64,000 nucleotides of DNA from an uncultured Comamonas sp. Lineage in GTDB: Bacteria; Pseudomonadota; Gammaproteobacteria; Burkholderiales; Burkholderiaceae_C. A model generated the notes under the pieces. The model ran no database searches, was not told the DNA's origin, and saw nothing but the letters and a program-made list of their open reading frames with translations. Made by a program: the position numbers and the translations under genes. The stretch is taken from assembly GCA_947306475.1 (NCBI GenBank), contig CAMZGS010000001.1:310001-374000 (forward strand), written 5' to 3'. This document shows positions 39,004 through 47,381 of this stretch, one piece after another (positions within the stretch are counted from its first letter, which is position 1; every line of letters starts with the position of its first letter).

Positions 39004-40404
39004 TCAGGGGACGCTGGGGCTGGGGGGTGGTTCTGAAAACACCAGCATGGCCTGCAGGCCATCGCTGCGCCCGGGCACCGGGCTGGTGAGCACCAGCTGC
39101 GCCCCATGCTGCTGGGCGATGCTGCCCACGATGGACAGGCCCAGCCCGTAGCCCAGGCGCGAGGCGTCGGCGCGCACATGGCGCTGCTGCACATCGGTCA
39201 GCGCCGCGCTGGGGATACCGGGGCCGTGGTCGCGCACGATCAGCGCGGGCGGCTGGGTTTGCACGGCCAGCTCGACCGGGCCGCTGCTGTAGGTCAGGGC
39301 GTTGTCGATCAGGTTGCGCAGGGCAATCGCCAGGGTGTCGATGTCGCCCCGCACTGGCACGGGCTGGTCGGGGGGGTCCCAGTCCAGGCGCTTGTGGGCC
39401 TGGGGGTTGTGCCAGAACTCTTGCGCCAAGGTGGTGCCCAGTTGCACCAGATCGACGCTGTGGTGCAGCAGCGGGTGCGCGGCCTCAGCGCGCGAGAGCT
39501 GCAGCAGGCGCTCGGTGCGGTGGCTCAGGGTGTGTAGGGCCTGCAGGATGGGCTGGATTTGCTCCAGCGCAATCTGGTTGCTGCCCGCATCGCGCGCCTG
39601 ATCGAGCGCGGTCTGCAGGCGCAGGCGCACCGAGGCCAAGGGCGTGCGCAGCTCGTGCGCGGCGTTGGCGGCCAGGGCGCGCTCCACATCCAGCGCATGG
39701 TGCAGGCGCTGCAGCAGTTGGTTGACGTCGTGCGCCACCTGCTGCAGTTCGCGCGGCAGGCCTTCTAGGGGCATGGGCTGTAGGTGCTCGCTGCTGCGTG
39801 CTTGGATTTGCGCCTGTAGCCAGTGCAGCGAGCGCAGCTCGTGCCGGGCGATGGCGTGGATCAGCCACAGCAGCAACGGCAGCATCAGCAGCAGCACGGC
39901 AATCAGGCCGCTGGCGGTGCGCCAGCGGGCCTGGGTGCGCTCGTCCAGCGGGTCGGCCAGTTGCAGCCAGACACCGCTTTCAGGCTCTTCCAGGGTGTAG
40001 ATGCGGTGCTGCTCGGTGTCGTAAAAGCCCTCTTGCAGCGGGGCGGCAAATGCTTGCTCAGGCGCGGCGCGCGAGCGCAGCAGCAAGCGGCCCTGGGCAT
40101 TGCGCAGTTGCAGCGAGAGCGGCTCGGTGTAGTCGGAGCCAGGTACTTCGCCCAGGATGCGCACAGCCTGCGCCTGCGCCGGTTCGGGGGTGGGGGTGGC
40201 GACATCGAGCAGCGCGGGGTAGAGCTGGCGGTGGGCGCTTTCGACCAGTTCGGTATCGAAGTTGTGCTGAATTTGCGTGTCCACATACCAAGCCACCAGG
40301 GCCGTGCTGATGCTCCAGACCAGCACCACGGCAGCCACCAGCGGGCGCGCCAGGCGTGAGGCCAGACTGCGCGCGCGCTGGATGGAGGCCGCCGGGGTGC
40401 TCAT
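39004..40404 (-). CDS. Sensor histidine kinase (QseC/PmrB-like)
   Basis: AANAAHELRTPLASVRLRLQ H-box; PALIVRDHGPGIP; LGYGLGLSIV. Confidence 0.9.
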   Translation of the reverse strand: MSTPAASIQRARSLASRLARPLVAAVVLVWSISTALVAWYVDTQIQHNFDTELVESAHRQLYPALLDVATPTPEPAQAQAVRILGEVPGSDYTEPLSLQLRNAQGRLLLRSRAAPEQAFAAPLQEGFYDTEQHRIYTLEEPESGVWLQLADPLDERTQARWRTASGLIAVLLLMLPLLLWLIHAIARHELRSLHWLQAQIQARSSEHLQPMPLEGLPRELQQVAHDVNQLLQRLHHALDVERALAANAAHELRTPLASVRLRLQTALDQARDAGSNQIALEQIQPILQALHTLSHRTERLLQLSRAEAAHPLLHHSVDLVQLGTTLAQEFWHNPQAHKRLDWDPPDQPVPVRGDIDTLAIALRNLIDNALTYSSGPVELAVQTQPPALIVRDHGPGIPSAALTDVQQRHVRADASRLGYGLGLSIVGSIAQQHGAQLVLTSPVPGRSDGLQAMLVFSEPPPSPSVP

Positions 40405-41063
40405 GCCGGCTCCAGCCGGTAGCCGGTGCCGCGCACGGTCTGGATCAGGTTGCTGCCCAGCTTGCGGCGCAGGCGGCTGATGAACACCTCCAGCGTGTTG
40501 CTGTCGCTGCTGGCATCCCACTGGTACAGCGCTTCTTGCAGGCGCTCGCGCGTAAAAATTTGCGCCGGGCGGCTGGCCAGCACGCGCAGCAAGGCCCATT
40601 CTTTGGGGGTCAGCACCACGGGCAGGCCTGCCACCTGCACCATCTCGCGCGCCAGGTCGATGTGCACCTGGCCACGCACCACGCGCGCGCCCGCCGCGTC
40701 CTGATGGCGGCGGCGCTCAATGGCACGCAGGCGTGCCAGCAGCTCTTCGGGGTCGTAGGGCTTGACCAGGTAATCGTCGGCCCCGGCATCCAGCCCCCGG
40801 ATGCGGTCGCTGACCTGATCGCGCGCCGTCACGGCAATCACCGTCGGGCTGTCTTTGACGGCGCGCAGCTGGGGCAGCAGCGCCAGGCCATCGCCATCGG
40901 GCAGGTTCAAATCCAGCAGCACCGCCCAGTAGTGGTTGCACTGCACCAGGGTGCGCGCTTGCTCCAGGCTCTCGGCCCAGTCCACTTGGTAGTGCTTGGT
41001 GTGCAGGTAGCTCAGTACGGCCGCCGCCAGGGTGCGGTCGTCTTCGAGAAGCAGGATGTGCAT
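40401..41063 (-). CDS. OmpR-family response regulator (QseB/PmrA-like)
   Basis: MHILLLEDDRTLAAAVLSYL; AVLLDLNLPDGDGLALL; C-terminal wHTH; ATGA overlap with kinase. Confidence 0.92.
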   Translation of the reverse strand: MHILLLEDDRTLAAAVLSYLHTKHYQVDWAESLEQARTLVQCNHYWAVLLDLNLPDGDGLALLPQLRAVKDSPTVIAVTARDQVSDRIRGLDAGADDYLVKPYDPEELLARLRAIERRRHQDAAGARVVRGQVHIDLAREMVQVAGLPVVLTPKEWALLRVLASRPAQIFTRERLQEALYQWDASSDSNTLEVFISRLRRKLGSNLIQTVRGTGYRLEPA

Positions 41064-41102
41064 GGTGGGTGCAGTGTAGGTGCTGCGATGCTGCAAGCGC
41101 CA

Positions 41103-41143
41103 GCTGAACGGCAGCTGAACGGCGACTTCAGCCAACGTTCAGC
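41103..41143. promoter_or_regulatory. Candidate OmpR-family operator array in the divergent TCS/eptA intergenic region
   Basis: GCTGAA-N5-GCTGAA-N7-TTCAGC-N5-TTCAGC (41103, 41114, 41127, 41138). Confidence 0.75.
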
Positions 41144-41165
41144 ACGCAGGCGCACAGTGCGCTCC

Positions 41166-42914
41166 ATGCCTCAAATCTCTGCTTCTTTATTGCCCCAGTG
41201 GGCGTGGCCCGTGCGCTTGCAGCGCGCTTCGCGTTGGTGGTCGGGCTGGTCGCTGGCCCCGCGCACGGTGGCCTTGCTGCTGGCGTTGTGGTGCATAGCG
41301 CTGCTCAACCAGCCGCTGTGGCACACCTTGTCCGAGCTGGCCGGTGCGACCGAGCTGACCGACCCCTGGGCGCTCAAGCGCCTGGCACTGGGGGCGCTGC
41401 TGGTGTGTGCCACCTTCTTGTGGTTCATGCTCTGGTCGTGGCCCGGCGTGCGCCGTCCGGTGTGGAGCGTGCATCTGGTGCTGGCCGCCAGCGTGCAGCA
41501 TTTCATGCTCAGCTACGGCGTGGTGATGGACAGCTCCATGGTGCAAAACAGCCTGCAGACCAACTGGACAGAGGCCCTGGCCTTGCTGACCCCCGGACTG
41601 CTGCTGCATGTGCTGCTGTACGCCGGGCTGCCCATCGCCTGGCTGTACACCGGAGTGGACATGCCCGCGCAGCGCCGGGGCTGGCTGCGCTCGGCCTTGT
41701 GGCTGCTGGCCGCGCTGGGCGTGCTGGTGGTGGGCGGCATGCGCCTGTACCGCGATCTGGCACCGCTGCTGCGCAACCACACCGAAATCCGCTACCAGGT
41801 CAACCCGCTGGCCACCGTGGTGTCGTGGAGCAACGTCACCCTCAAACCCATCCTGAAGCCGAAAAAACCTTTTCAGCCAGTGACTGCAGGCGCGGCCCTG
41901 GGGGCCACCTACCGCGCCCAGGCCGCAGGCCAGGTCAAGCCGCCGCTGCTGGTGCTGGTGGTGGGTGAGACCGCCCGTGCCGACCACTTTGGCCGCATGT
42001 ACGGCTATGCACGCGACACCACACCGCAACTGCAGGCGCGCCAGGTGCTCAGCTGGCAGCAGGTGCAGTCCTGCGGCACCAACACCATTGCCTCGGTGCC
42101 CTGCATGTTCTCGCCCGTGGGCAAAGAAGGCTACGAAGGGCGCAAAGTCGAATACGGCAACCTGCTGGACATCGTGCAGGCCGCCGGTCTTGCCGTGCGC
42201 TGGCTGGACAACCAGTCGGGCTGCAAAGGCGTGTGCGCGCGCATTCCCAGCGCCGAGGCACAGGCCATCGCCACCCCAGAGCAGCGCGCGCAATGGTGCC
42301 GCGATGGCGAATGCCTGGACCGCCTGATGGTGGCGCAGCTGGACGCGCAGCTGGCCGCCATCCCCGCCGCCCAGCGCCAGCAGGGCGTGGTGCTGGTGCT
42401 GCACCAGATGGGCAGCCACGGCCCGGCGTACTACCGCCGCTCAGCCCCCGACACCAAGCGCTTCACGCCCGAATGCGCCACGCACGTCACCTCGGACTGC
42501 AGCCAGCAAGACCTGATCAACGTGTACGACAACAGCATAGTGGAAACCGATGCCTTCCTGGCCCAGACCATCGACTGGCTGCAAACGCAGCAGCAGGGCT
42601 TTGCCACCTCCATGCTCTATGTCAGTGACCACGGCGAATCGCTGGGCGAAAACGGCCTGTACCTGCACGGCCTGCCGTACCGCATTGCCCCCCAGGCGCA
42701 AAAGCATGTGCCCTGGGTGCTGTGGCCCGGCACCCTGCAAGCGCGCACCGGCTGGCGCGAAGACTGCGCCCGCACCCAGCTGAACCAGCCGCTGACGCAC
42801 GACGCCTACTTCCACACCGTGCTGGGCATGCTCGATGTCTCCAGCCCCTACTACCAGCCCCAGCAAGACGCCATGGCCAGCTGCCGCACGCAGCGCGTGG
42901 CGGGTGTGGGTTGA
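41166..42914 (+). CDS. eptA: Lipid A phosphoethanolamine transferase
   Basis: VLVVGETARADHFGRMYGYARDTTPQL, SCGTNTIASVPCMFSPVG, YVSDHGESLGENGLYLHG. Confidence 0.9.
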   Translation: MPQISASLLPQWAWPVRLQRASRWWSGWSLAPRTVALLLALWCIALLNQPLWHTLSELAGATELTDPWALKRLALGALLVCATFLWFMLWSWPGVRRPVWSVHLVLAASVQHFMLSYGVVMDSSMVQNSLQTNWTEALALLTPGLLLHVLLYAGLPIAWLYTGVDMPAQRRGWLRSALWLLAALGVLVVGGMRLYRDLAPLLRNHTEIRYQVNPLATVVSWSNVTLKPILKPKKPFQPVTAGAALGATYRAQAAGQVKPPLLVLVVGETARADHFGRMYGYARDTTPQLQARQVLSWQQVQSCGTNTIASVPCMFSPVGKEGYEGRKVEYGNLLDIVQAAGLAVRWLDNQSGCKGVCARIPSAEAQAIATPEQRAQWCRDGECLDRLMVAQLDAQLAAIPAAQRQQGVVLVLHQMGSHGPAYYRRSAPDTKRFTPECATHVTSDCSQQDLINVYDNSIVETDAFLAQTIDWLQTQQQGFATSMLYVSDHGESLGENGLYLHGLPYRIAPQAQKHVPWVLWPGTLQARTGWREDCARTQLNQPLTHDAYFHTVLGMLDVSSPYYQPQQDAMASCRTQRVAGVG

Positions 42915-42949
42915 GGCAGCGCGCCCTGCCATGCCAGCCCGTCAAACCC

Positions 42950-43181
42950 CTCTAAGATGCCGCCCTTTGGGCTGTAAGGCAGCAAGAGGGTAGCGGTATG
43001 GAATTTCACACCTGGGTGGCATTTTTGGTGGCCAGCATTTTTATTGCGATCTCGCCCGGCTCGGGGGCGGTGCTGTCCATGAGCCACGGCCTGGCCTATG
43101 GCGTGCGCCAGACGTCGATGACGATTTTGGGCCTGCAGCTGGGGCTGGTGATGATTTTGCTCATCGCAGGCGGCGGCGCGT
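42950..43181 (+). pseudogene. Truncated lysE copy (5' portion with upstream region)
   Basis: MEFHTWVAFLVASIFIAISPGSGAVLSMSHGLAYGVRQTSMTILGLQLGLVMILLIAGGG, nearly identical to the start of the intact gene at 58030; CTAAGATG upstream block shared. Confidence 0.85.
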
Positions 43182-43625
43182 GCCGGTGAGCTGGGCCGTG
43201 GCTTTGCCGTGGTGGCAGCTGAAGTGCGGCAGCTGGCGCAGCGCAGCGCCGATGCGGCCAAGCAGATCAAGCAACTGATTGCACACAGCATCCAGCAGGT
43301 GGATGCTGGCTCTGCCCAGGCCCATCAGGTGGGTCGCACCATTGATGACGTGGTGCAGGTCATTGCCAAGGTGGCCAGCCTGATGAACGAAGTCAGCGAA
43401 GCCAGCGACGAGCAAAGCGCCGGGGTTGGACAGGTGAGTGAAGCCGTGGTGCACATGGACAACAGCACACAAAAGAATGCCGCCCTGGTGGAGGAGATGG
43501 CTGCTGCCGCGACCAGCCTGAGCCAGCAGGCGCAAGAGCTGGTCAGGCTGGTGGCCATCTTCCAGTTGCCGGATGCCGCCGAACAGCTGCCGGCACAGCC
43601 CCGCGCATTGCCGCCTGTGGCCTGA
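43177..43625 (+). pseudogene. 3' fragment of a methyl-accepting chemotaxis protein gene
   Basis: ARAGELGRGFAVVAAEVRQLAQRSADAAKQIKQLI...MDNSTQKNAALVEEMAAAATSLSQQAQELVRLV without sensor or TM part. Confidence 0.85.
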
Positions 43626-43636
43626 CGGGGGCATGC

Positions 43637-43669
43637 AAAGGCCCGCAGGAGCAAATCCTGTGGGCCTTC
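43637..43669 (+). terminator. Terminator carried with the MCP fragment
   Basis: AAGGCCCGCAGGA-GCAAA-TCCTGTGGGCCTT. Confidence 0.7.
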
Positions 43670-43711
43670 GGGTTTGCCAGAGGGCGTGTGCCAGGGACTT
43701 TTTTTTGGCCG

Positions 43712-43806
43712 CTGCGACCGAACTGACCGCCCCCTGGGCGCTCAGGCGTCTGGCGTTGGGGGCGCTGCTGGTGTGCGCCACGTTTCTGTGGCCCATGTTC
43801 TGGTTC
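43712..43806 (+). pseudogene. Internal fragment of an eptA-like gene
   Basis: ATELTAPWALRRLALGALLVCATFLWPMFW versus ATELTDPWALKRLALGALLVCATFLWFMLW in eptA. Confidence 0.85.
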
Positions 43807-43822
43807 GGTACCCTGCATACCT

Positions 43823-45226
43823 TCACACCAGCGCTGCCCAGGGCCCCAGCGTCGCAGTGAGGCGCTGATTGGTCAGCGAGAAGCGCAGAGGTAGTTCGAT
43901 GGCCTGTGCCAGCGCCAAGGCCAGGGCAATCCCCAGGCCGGCGTGGTGCACCGTACCTCCTTCCGAGTCCTTGCGCCAGAACCGCACCCCCAGATGCTCC
44001 AGATCGGCGGCCTGCAGATTGGGCGCGGTATTGGTGATGGAGAGCAGCCAGCCAGCGTCGCTACGCTCCAGGCAGCAGTCGATGGTATCCCCCGCCGGGG
44101 CATATTCCATGGCATTGCGCAGCAAGTTGGAGATGATGCGCTCCAGGATGCCCTGATCGCTTTGAATCCAGGCCGCCGCAGGCAACCGGGCCTGGATGGT
44201 GGTCAAGGCCTGTCCGGTCTGCGGTGGCAGCAGTTCTTGCACCAGGGCCGCTAGATCCAGCGGCTCCAGGGTCGGGACATGCTGCCCGGACTCCAGACGC
44301 GCCACCAGCAGCAACGTGTCTACACTGCGCTGCATGCGCAGGCAGGACTGAATGGCCACCTGCAGCGCCTGCTGTGCGTGCTCAGGGTCGGGGTCGTGCA
44401 ATGCGCTTTCCGCGCTGGTGCGAATTTCTGTCAATGGCGTGCGCAGCTCATGTGCAACGTTGCTGGCAAAGCGGCGTTCGCGCTCGATGGCACTGTACAG
44501 GTGGTGCAGCCCCAGGTTGAACGCATCCACGAAAGGGCGCAGCTCGCGCGGATAGTCCCCGCCCAGCGGCTGCAGTGGGCGGTCGGCGCGCAGATTACCC
44601 ACCACCGTGCCGGCCTGTTCCAGAAAAGCCACCGCGCGGCGTACCAGATACAGCGCCAGGCAAGTGGCCAGCAGGGTGGCCAGGGCGATGCCCCCCACCA
44701 GGGCAAAGTGCACGCGCCGCTCGGTACGGTCCCAGTCTTCGCGCTCGGTGGCCACCACCAGGATTTTGGACTCCCCACCGGCTACCGGGATGCGCGTGGC
44801 CAGCGCTCGCCCGGCATGGCCGTCGGGCAACGTAACGTCGTAGTAGCGAGGCGTGCCCTGCTCGATGGGCCCCAGCGGCAAAGTGGCCCCCGCACTGCTG
44901 GGCGAGCGCAGCACGGCCATGCCCCGTTCCTGGTCAAAGACCGTAAAAAACTCGGTGTGTCCGCCGGGCTCGTACTCCGGCATGAGGGTCTGCAGCGCTT
45001 TGATGTCCTGCGCCTGCAGCACCCGTGTCACGGCTGCCGAACGCTGCATCAGCGATGTGTCCATGCGCTGGTAGATGGCATGGTCGATCCAGTACTCAAG
45101 CGCCAGAAACAGCACGGCAAACGTGCCGCCAATGCACAGCACCAGCCCCAGTGCCAGACGGCGTTGCAGTGACCAGGGAGCAGGCTCTGGCGTGGGTGGC
45201 GACGGTGGGGTGGGGGATAATTGCAT
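43823..45226 (-). CDS. Sensor histidine kinase, likely metal-responsive (CusS/QseC-like)
   Basis: FASNVAHELRTPLTEIRTSAESAL; divergent from HME-RND operon with its regulator. Confidence 0.85.
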   Translation of the reverse strand: MQLSPTPPSPPTPEPAPWSLQRRLALGLVLCIGGTFAVLFLALEYWIDHAIYQRMDTSLMQRSAAVTRVLQAQDIKALQTLMPEYEPGGHTEFFTVFDQERGMAVLRSPSSAGATLPLGPIEQGTPRYYDVTLPDGHAGRALATRIPVAGGESKILVVATEREDWDRTERRVHFALVGGIALATLLATCLALYLVRRAVAFLEQAGTVVGNLRADRPLQPLGGDYPRELRPFVDAFNLGLHHLYSAIERERRFASNVAHELRTPLTEIRTSAESALHDPDPEHAQQALQVAIQSCLRMQRSVDTLLLVARLESGQHVPTLEPLDLAALVQELLPPQTGQALTTIQARLPAAAWIQSDQGILERIISNLLRNAMEYAPAGDTIDCCLERSDAGWLLSITNTAPNLQAADLEHLGVRFWRKDSEGGTVHHAGLGIALALALAQAIELPLRFSLTNQRLTATLGPWAALV

Positions 45227-45229
45227 GGA

Positions 45230-45895
45230 TCAGGGTACAACGTAGCCAAAGCCTCGGCGCGTCAGTATCACATCGTTCAGGCCCCGCTGGCCCAGCTTGG
45301 TGCGCAGGGTGCTGACGATCACTTCCACTACCTTGTCCGAGGCATCGCTGCTGCTGTCGTACAGGTGCTCAAAAATCTGCGCCCGCGAGAACGTGGTGCC
45401 CCGGCGGCGCAGCAGCAACTCCAGCAAGGCGTATTCCTTGGGTGTCAGCCCCAGATCGCCCGCCCCGCATTTGGCAGTGCGCGAGCGTGGATCGAGCTCC
45501 AGCTCCCCCAGGCGCAGCACTGGGACATCGCGCTGTGGCGGGCGGCGCACCAGCGCGCGCAGACGCGCCAGCAGTTCGGCCAGCTCAAAGGGTTTGGTCA
45601 GATAGTCATCGGCCCCGGCATCCAGGGCATGCACGCGGTCATCCAGCGCCTCGCGTGCCGATAGCAGCAGCACCGGGGCGGCATGTGGTTTCTGGTTCAG
45701 TTCGCGCAGCACTCCCATGCCATCCAGGCGGGGCAGCATCCAGTCCAGGATGATGGCGTCGTAGTGGTAGCTGTTCAGGAAGGTCAGCGCCATCTGCCCA
45801 TCGGTCGCAACGTCGCAGGCATAGCCTTCCAGCTGCAGGCTGCGGCTCAAGGCATTCGCCAGGGTTTCTGAATCTTCAACAATCAGTACACGCAT
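45230..45895 (-). CDS. OmpR-family response regulator
   Basis: MRVLIVEDSETLANALSRSLQLEGY; AIILDWMLPRLDGMGVL; C-terminal wHTH. Confidence 0.92.
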   Translation of the reverse strand: MRVLIVEDSETLANALSRSLQLEGYACDVATDGQMALTFLNSYHYDAIILDWMLPRLDGMGVLRELNQKPHAAPVLLLSAREALDDRVHALDAGADDYLTKPFELAELLARLRALVRRPPQRDVPVLRLGELELDPRSRTAKCGAGDLGLTPKEYALLELLLRRRGTTFSRAQIFEHLYDSSSDASDKVVEVIVSTLRTKLGQRGLNDVILTRRGFGYVVP

Positions 45896-45906
45896 GGGAT
45901 TTATAT

Positions 45907-45952
45907 AAAAAATGGCCTCCAAGGCTTATATGGCAAGCGCTGGAAGCTACAA
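45907..45952. repeat. Dispersed intergenic repeat, short type (inverted orientation)
   Basis: Minus strand TAGCTTCCAGCGCTTGCCATATAAGCCTTGGAGGCCATTTTTT. Confidence 0.7.
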
Positions 45953-46048
45953 AAAATAATCCTGAAGCAATGCCAGTATAGCGGTCACCGGCAGTGGGGC
46001 GGTGGCACAGGAGCGCACCTGCTGCGGCCCATCCACTGCCCGGGCGGC

Positions 46049-46067
46049 CAAAGCTTTCTCAAAGCTT
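46049..46067. promoter_or_regulatory. Candidate OmpR-family binding site upstream of the metal efflux operon
   Basis: Direct repeat CAAAGCTT at 46049 and 46060, 11-bp period. Confidence 0.5.
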
Positions 46068-46123
46068 GGCTACCCAGAATTCGGGGAGATGCCAATTGAA
46101 ACCTTCCCGTTGACTGTACTGCC

Positions 46124-47368
46124 ATGACCGACCCCCATATCTCTCCCCACCCAGGATCGAACGGGCACACCAAGGCGCTGGTGCTGGCCGCAGCGGTGGT
46201 TATTGCCACTGCTGCCGGCTATGGCTGGTGGGCCACTTCCTCACGTCCAACGACCACCGATACATCCACTACGGCGACACAGGAGTATCAGACGGGCCAG
46301 GACGGCAGCGTGGTACTCAGTACCGTACAGCTGCGCGCCCAGGGTGTGGAGATGGCACCCGTTGGTGCCACCGATGTCCTGATGGTGGAGGGCCTGATGG
46401 CCCAGGCCATGGTGCCCCTGGCCGCCAGTGCGCAGGTGGTGGCCCCTTACGGGGGGGTGGTCACGCGCCTGCTGGTTGATGAAGGAACGCAGGTGCGCCA
46501 AGGACAGGCGCTGGCGCGCATTCAGAGCCAGGATGTGTTGAGCGCCGAGGCTGAACTGGCCCGAGCCCGCACCGAGGCGAACACCGCCAGGTTGCAGGCT
46601 CAGCGCGATGCGGCGCTGCTGGCAGAAGGCATCATCGCTGCGGCTCGCCATGAACAATCCCAGGCCCGTGCGGCTGCCGCCCAGAGTACGCTGCAGCAGG
46701 CCCAGGGCGCGCTGGCCCGCTTGCGCCCCGTAGCGGGTGGCAGCGCGGGCGAGTATGAGCTGCTTGCCCCCATCTCTGGCCAGGTGGTACGGCGCCAGGT
46801 CGGCCCCGGCCAGGCCGTGGCCGCGCTGGAAGCGGCCTTTGTGCTGGCCGCGCCCGGGCAGCTGGATATTTTCTTTTCGGTCCCCCTGCGTCTGCGCAGC
46901 GATTTGCATCCCGGCCTGAACGTGCGTTTGCCCGATGGCTCTTTGGCCTTGGTGCAGGCAGTGGGGGCCGATGCCGATGCTTCCAGCCAAAGCCTGCGCG
47001 TGCGCGCACGCCTGCAGGCGGCTGAAGGGGAGGCGTTGCCCTATGCGGCAGGGCAGCAGATGCGTGTCAGCCTGCTGCTGCCTGCGCCAGCCCATACGCT
47101 GGTCGTGCCCACGTCGGCGCTGTTGCCCGTCGGTGCTGGACATGTGCTGTTTGTGGCGCAGTCCCAGGCCGATACCCAGCCTGCCCAGGTGCGCATTCGC
47201 GCCGTAGCGGTGCAGTTGCTGGGCGAAAGTACGGCCGGCAGTGCCGTGCGTGCGCTCCCGGCTGCAGATGTTGGCGGTAGCGCGCCACCTTTGGCGGCGG
47301 GCATGCAGGTGGTCACGCGGGGAACGGCGTTGCTCAAGTCCATGATCCCCATGCCTCCGGTACTGTAA
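46124..47368 (+). CDS. Efflux RND transporter periplasmic adaptor subunit
   Basis: Membrane fusion protein fold VVAPYGGVVTRLLVDEGTQVRQGQALARIQSQDVL; precedes RND pump. Confidence 0.88.
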   Translation: MTDPHISPHPGSNGHTKALVLAAAVVIATAAGYGWWATSSRPTTTDTSTTATQEYQTGQDGSVVLSTVQLRAQGVEMAPVGATDVLMVEGLMAQAMVPLAASAQVVAPYGGVVTRLLVDEGTQVRQGQALARIQSQDVLSAEAELARARTEANTARLQAQRDAALLAEGIIAAARHEQSQARAAAAQSTLQQAQGALARLRPVAGGSAGEYELLAPISGQVVRRQVGPGQAVAALEAAFVLAAPGQLDIFFSVPLRLRSDLHPGLNVRLPDGSLALVQAVGADADASSQSLRVRARLQAAEGEALPYAAGQQMRVSLLLPAPAHTLVVPTSALLPVGAGHVLFVAQSQADTQPAQVRIRAVAVQLLGESTAGSAVRALPAADVGGSAPPLAAGMQVVTRGTALLKSMIPMPPVL

Positions 47369-47381
47369 GGAGAGACTGCAC

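Noticed and set aside
40356-41165. N-terminal extension of the eptA ORF (852 aa version)
   Set aside because: Upstream part is antisense to the response regulator; true start is ATG at 41166.
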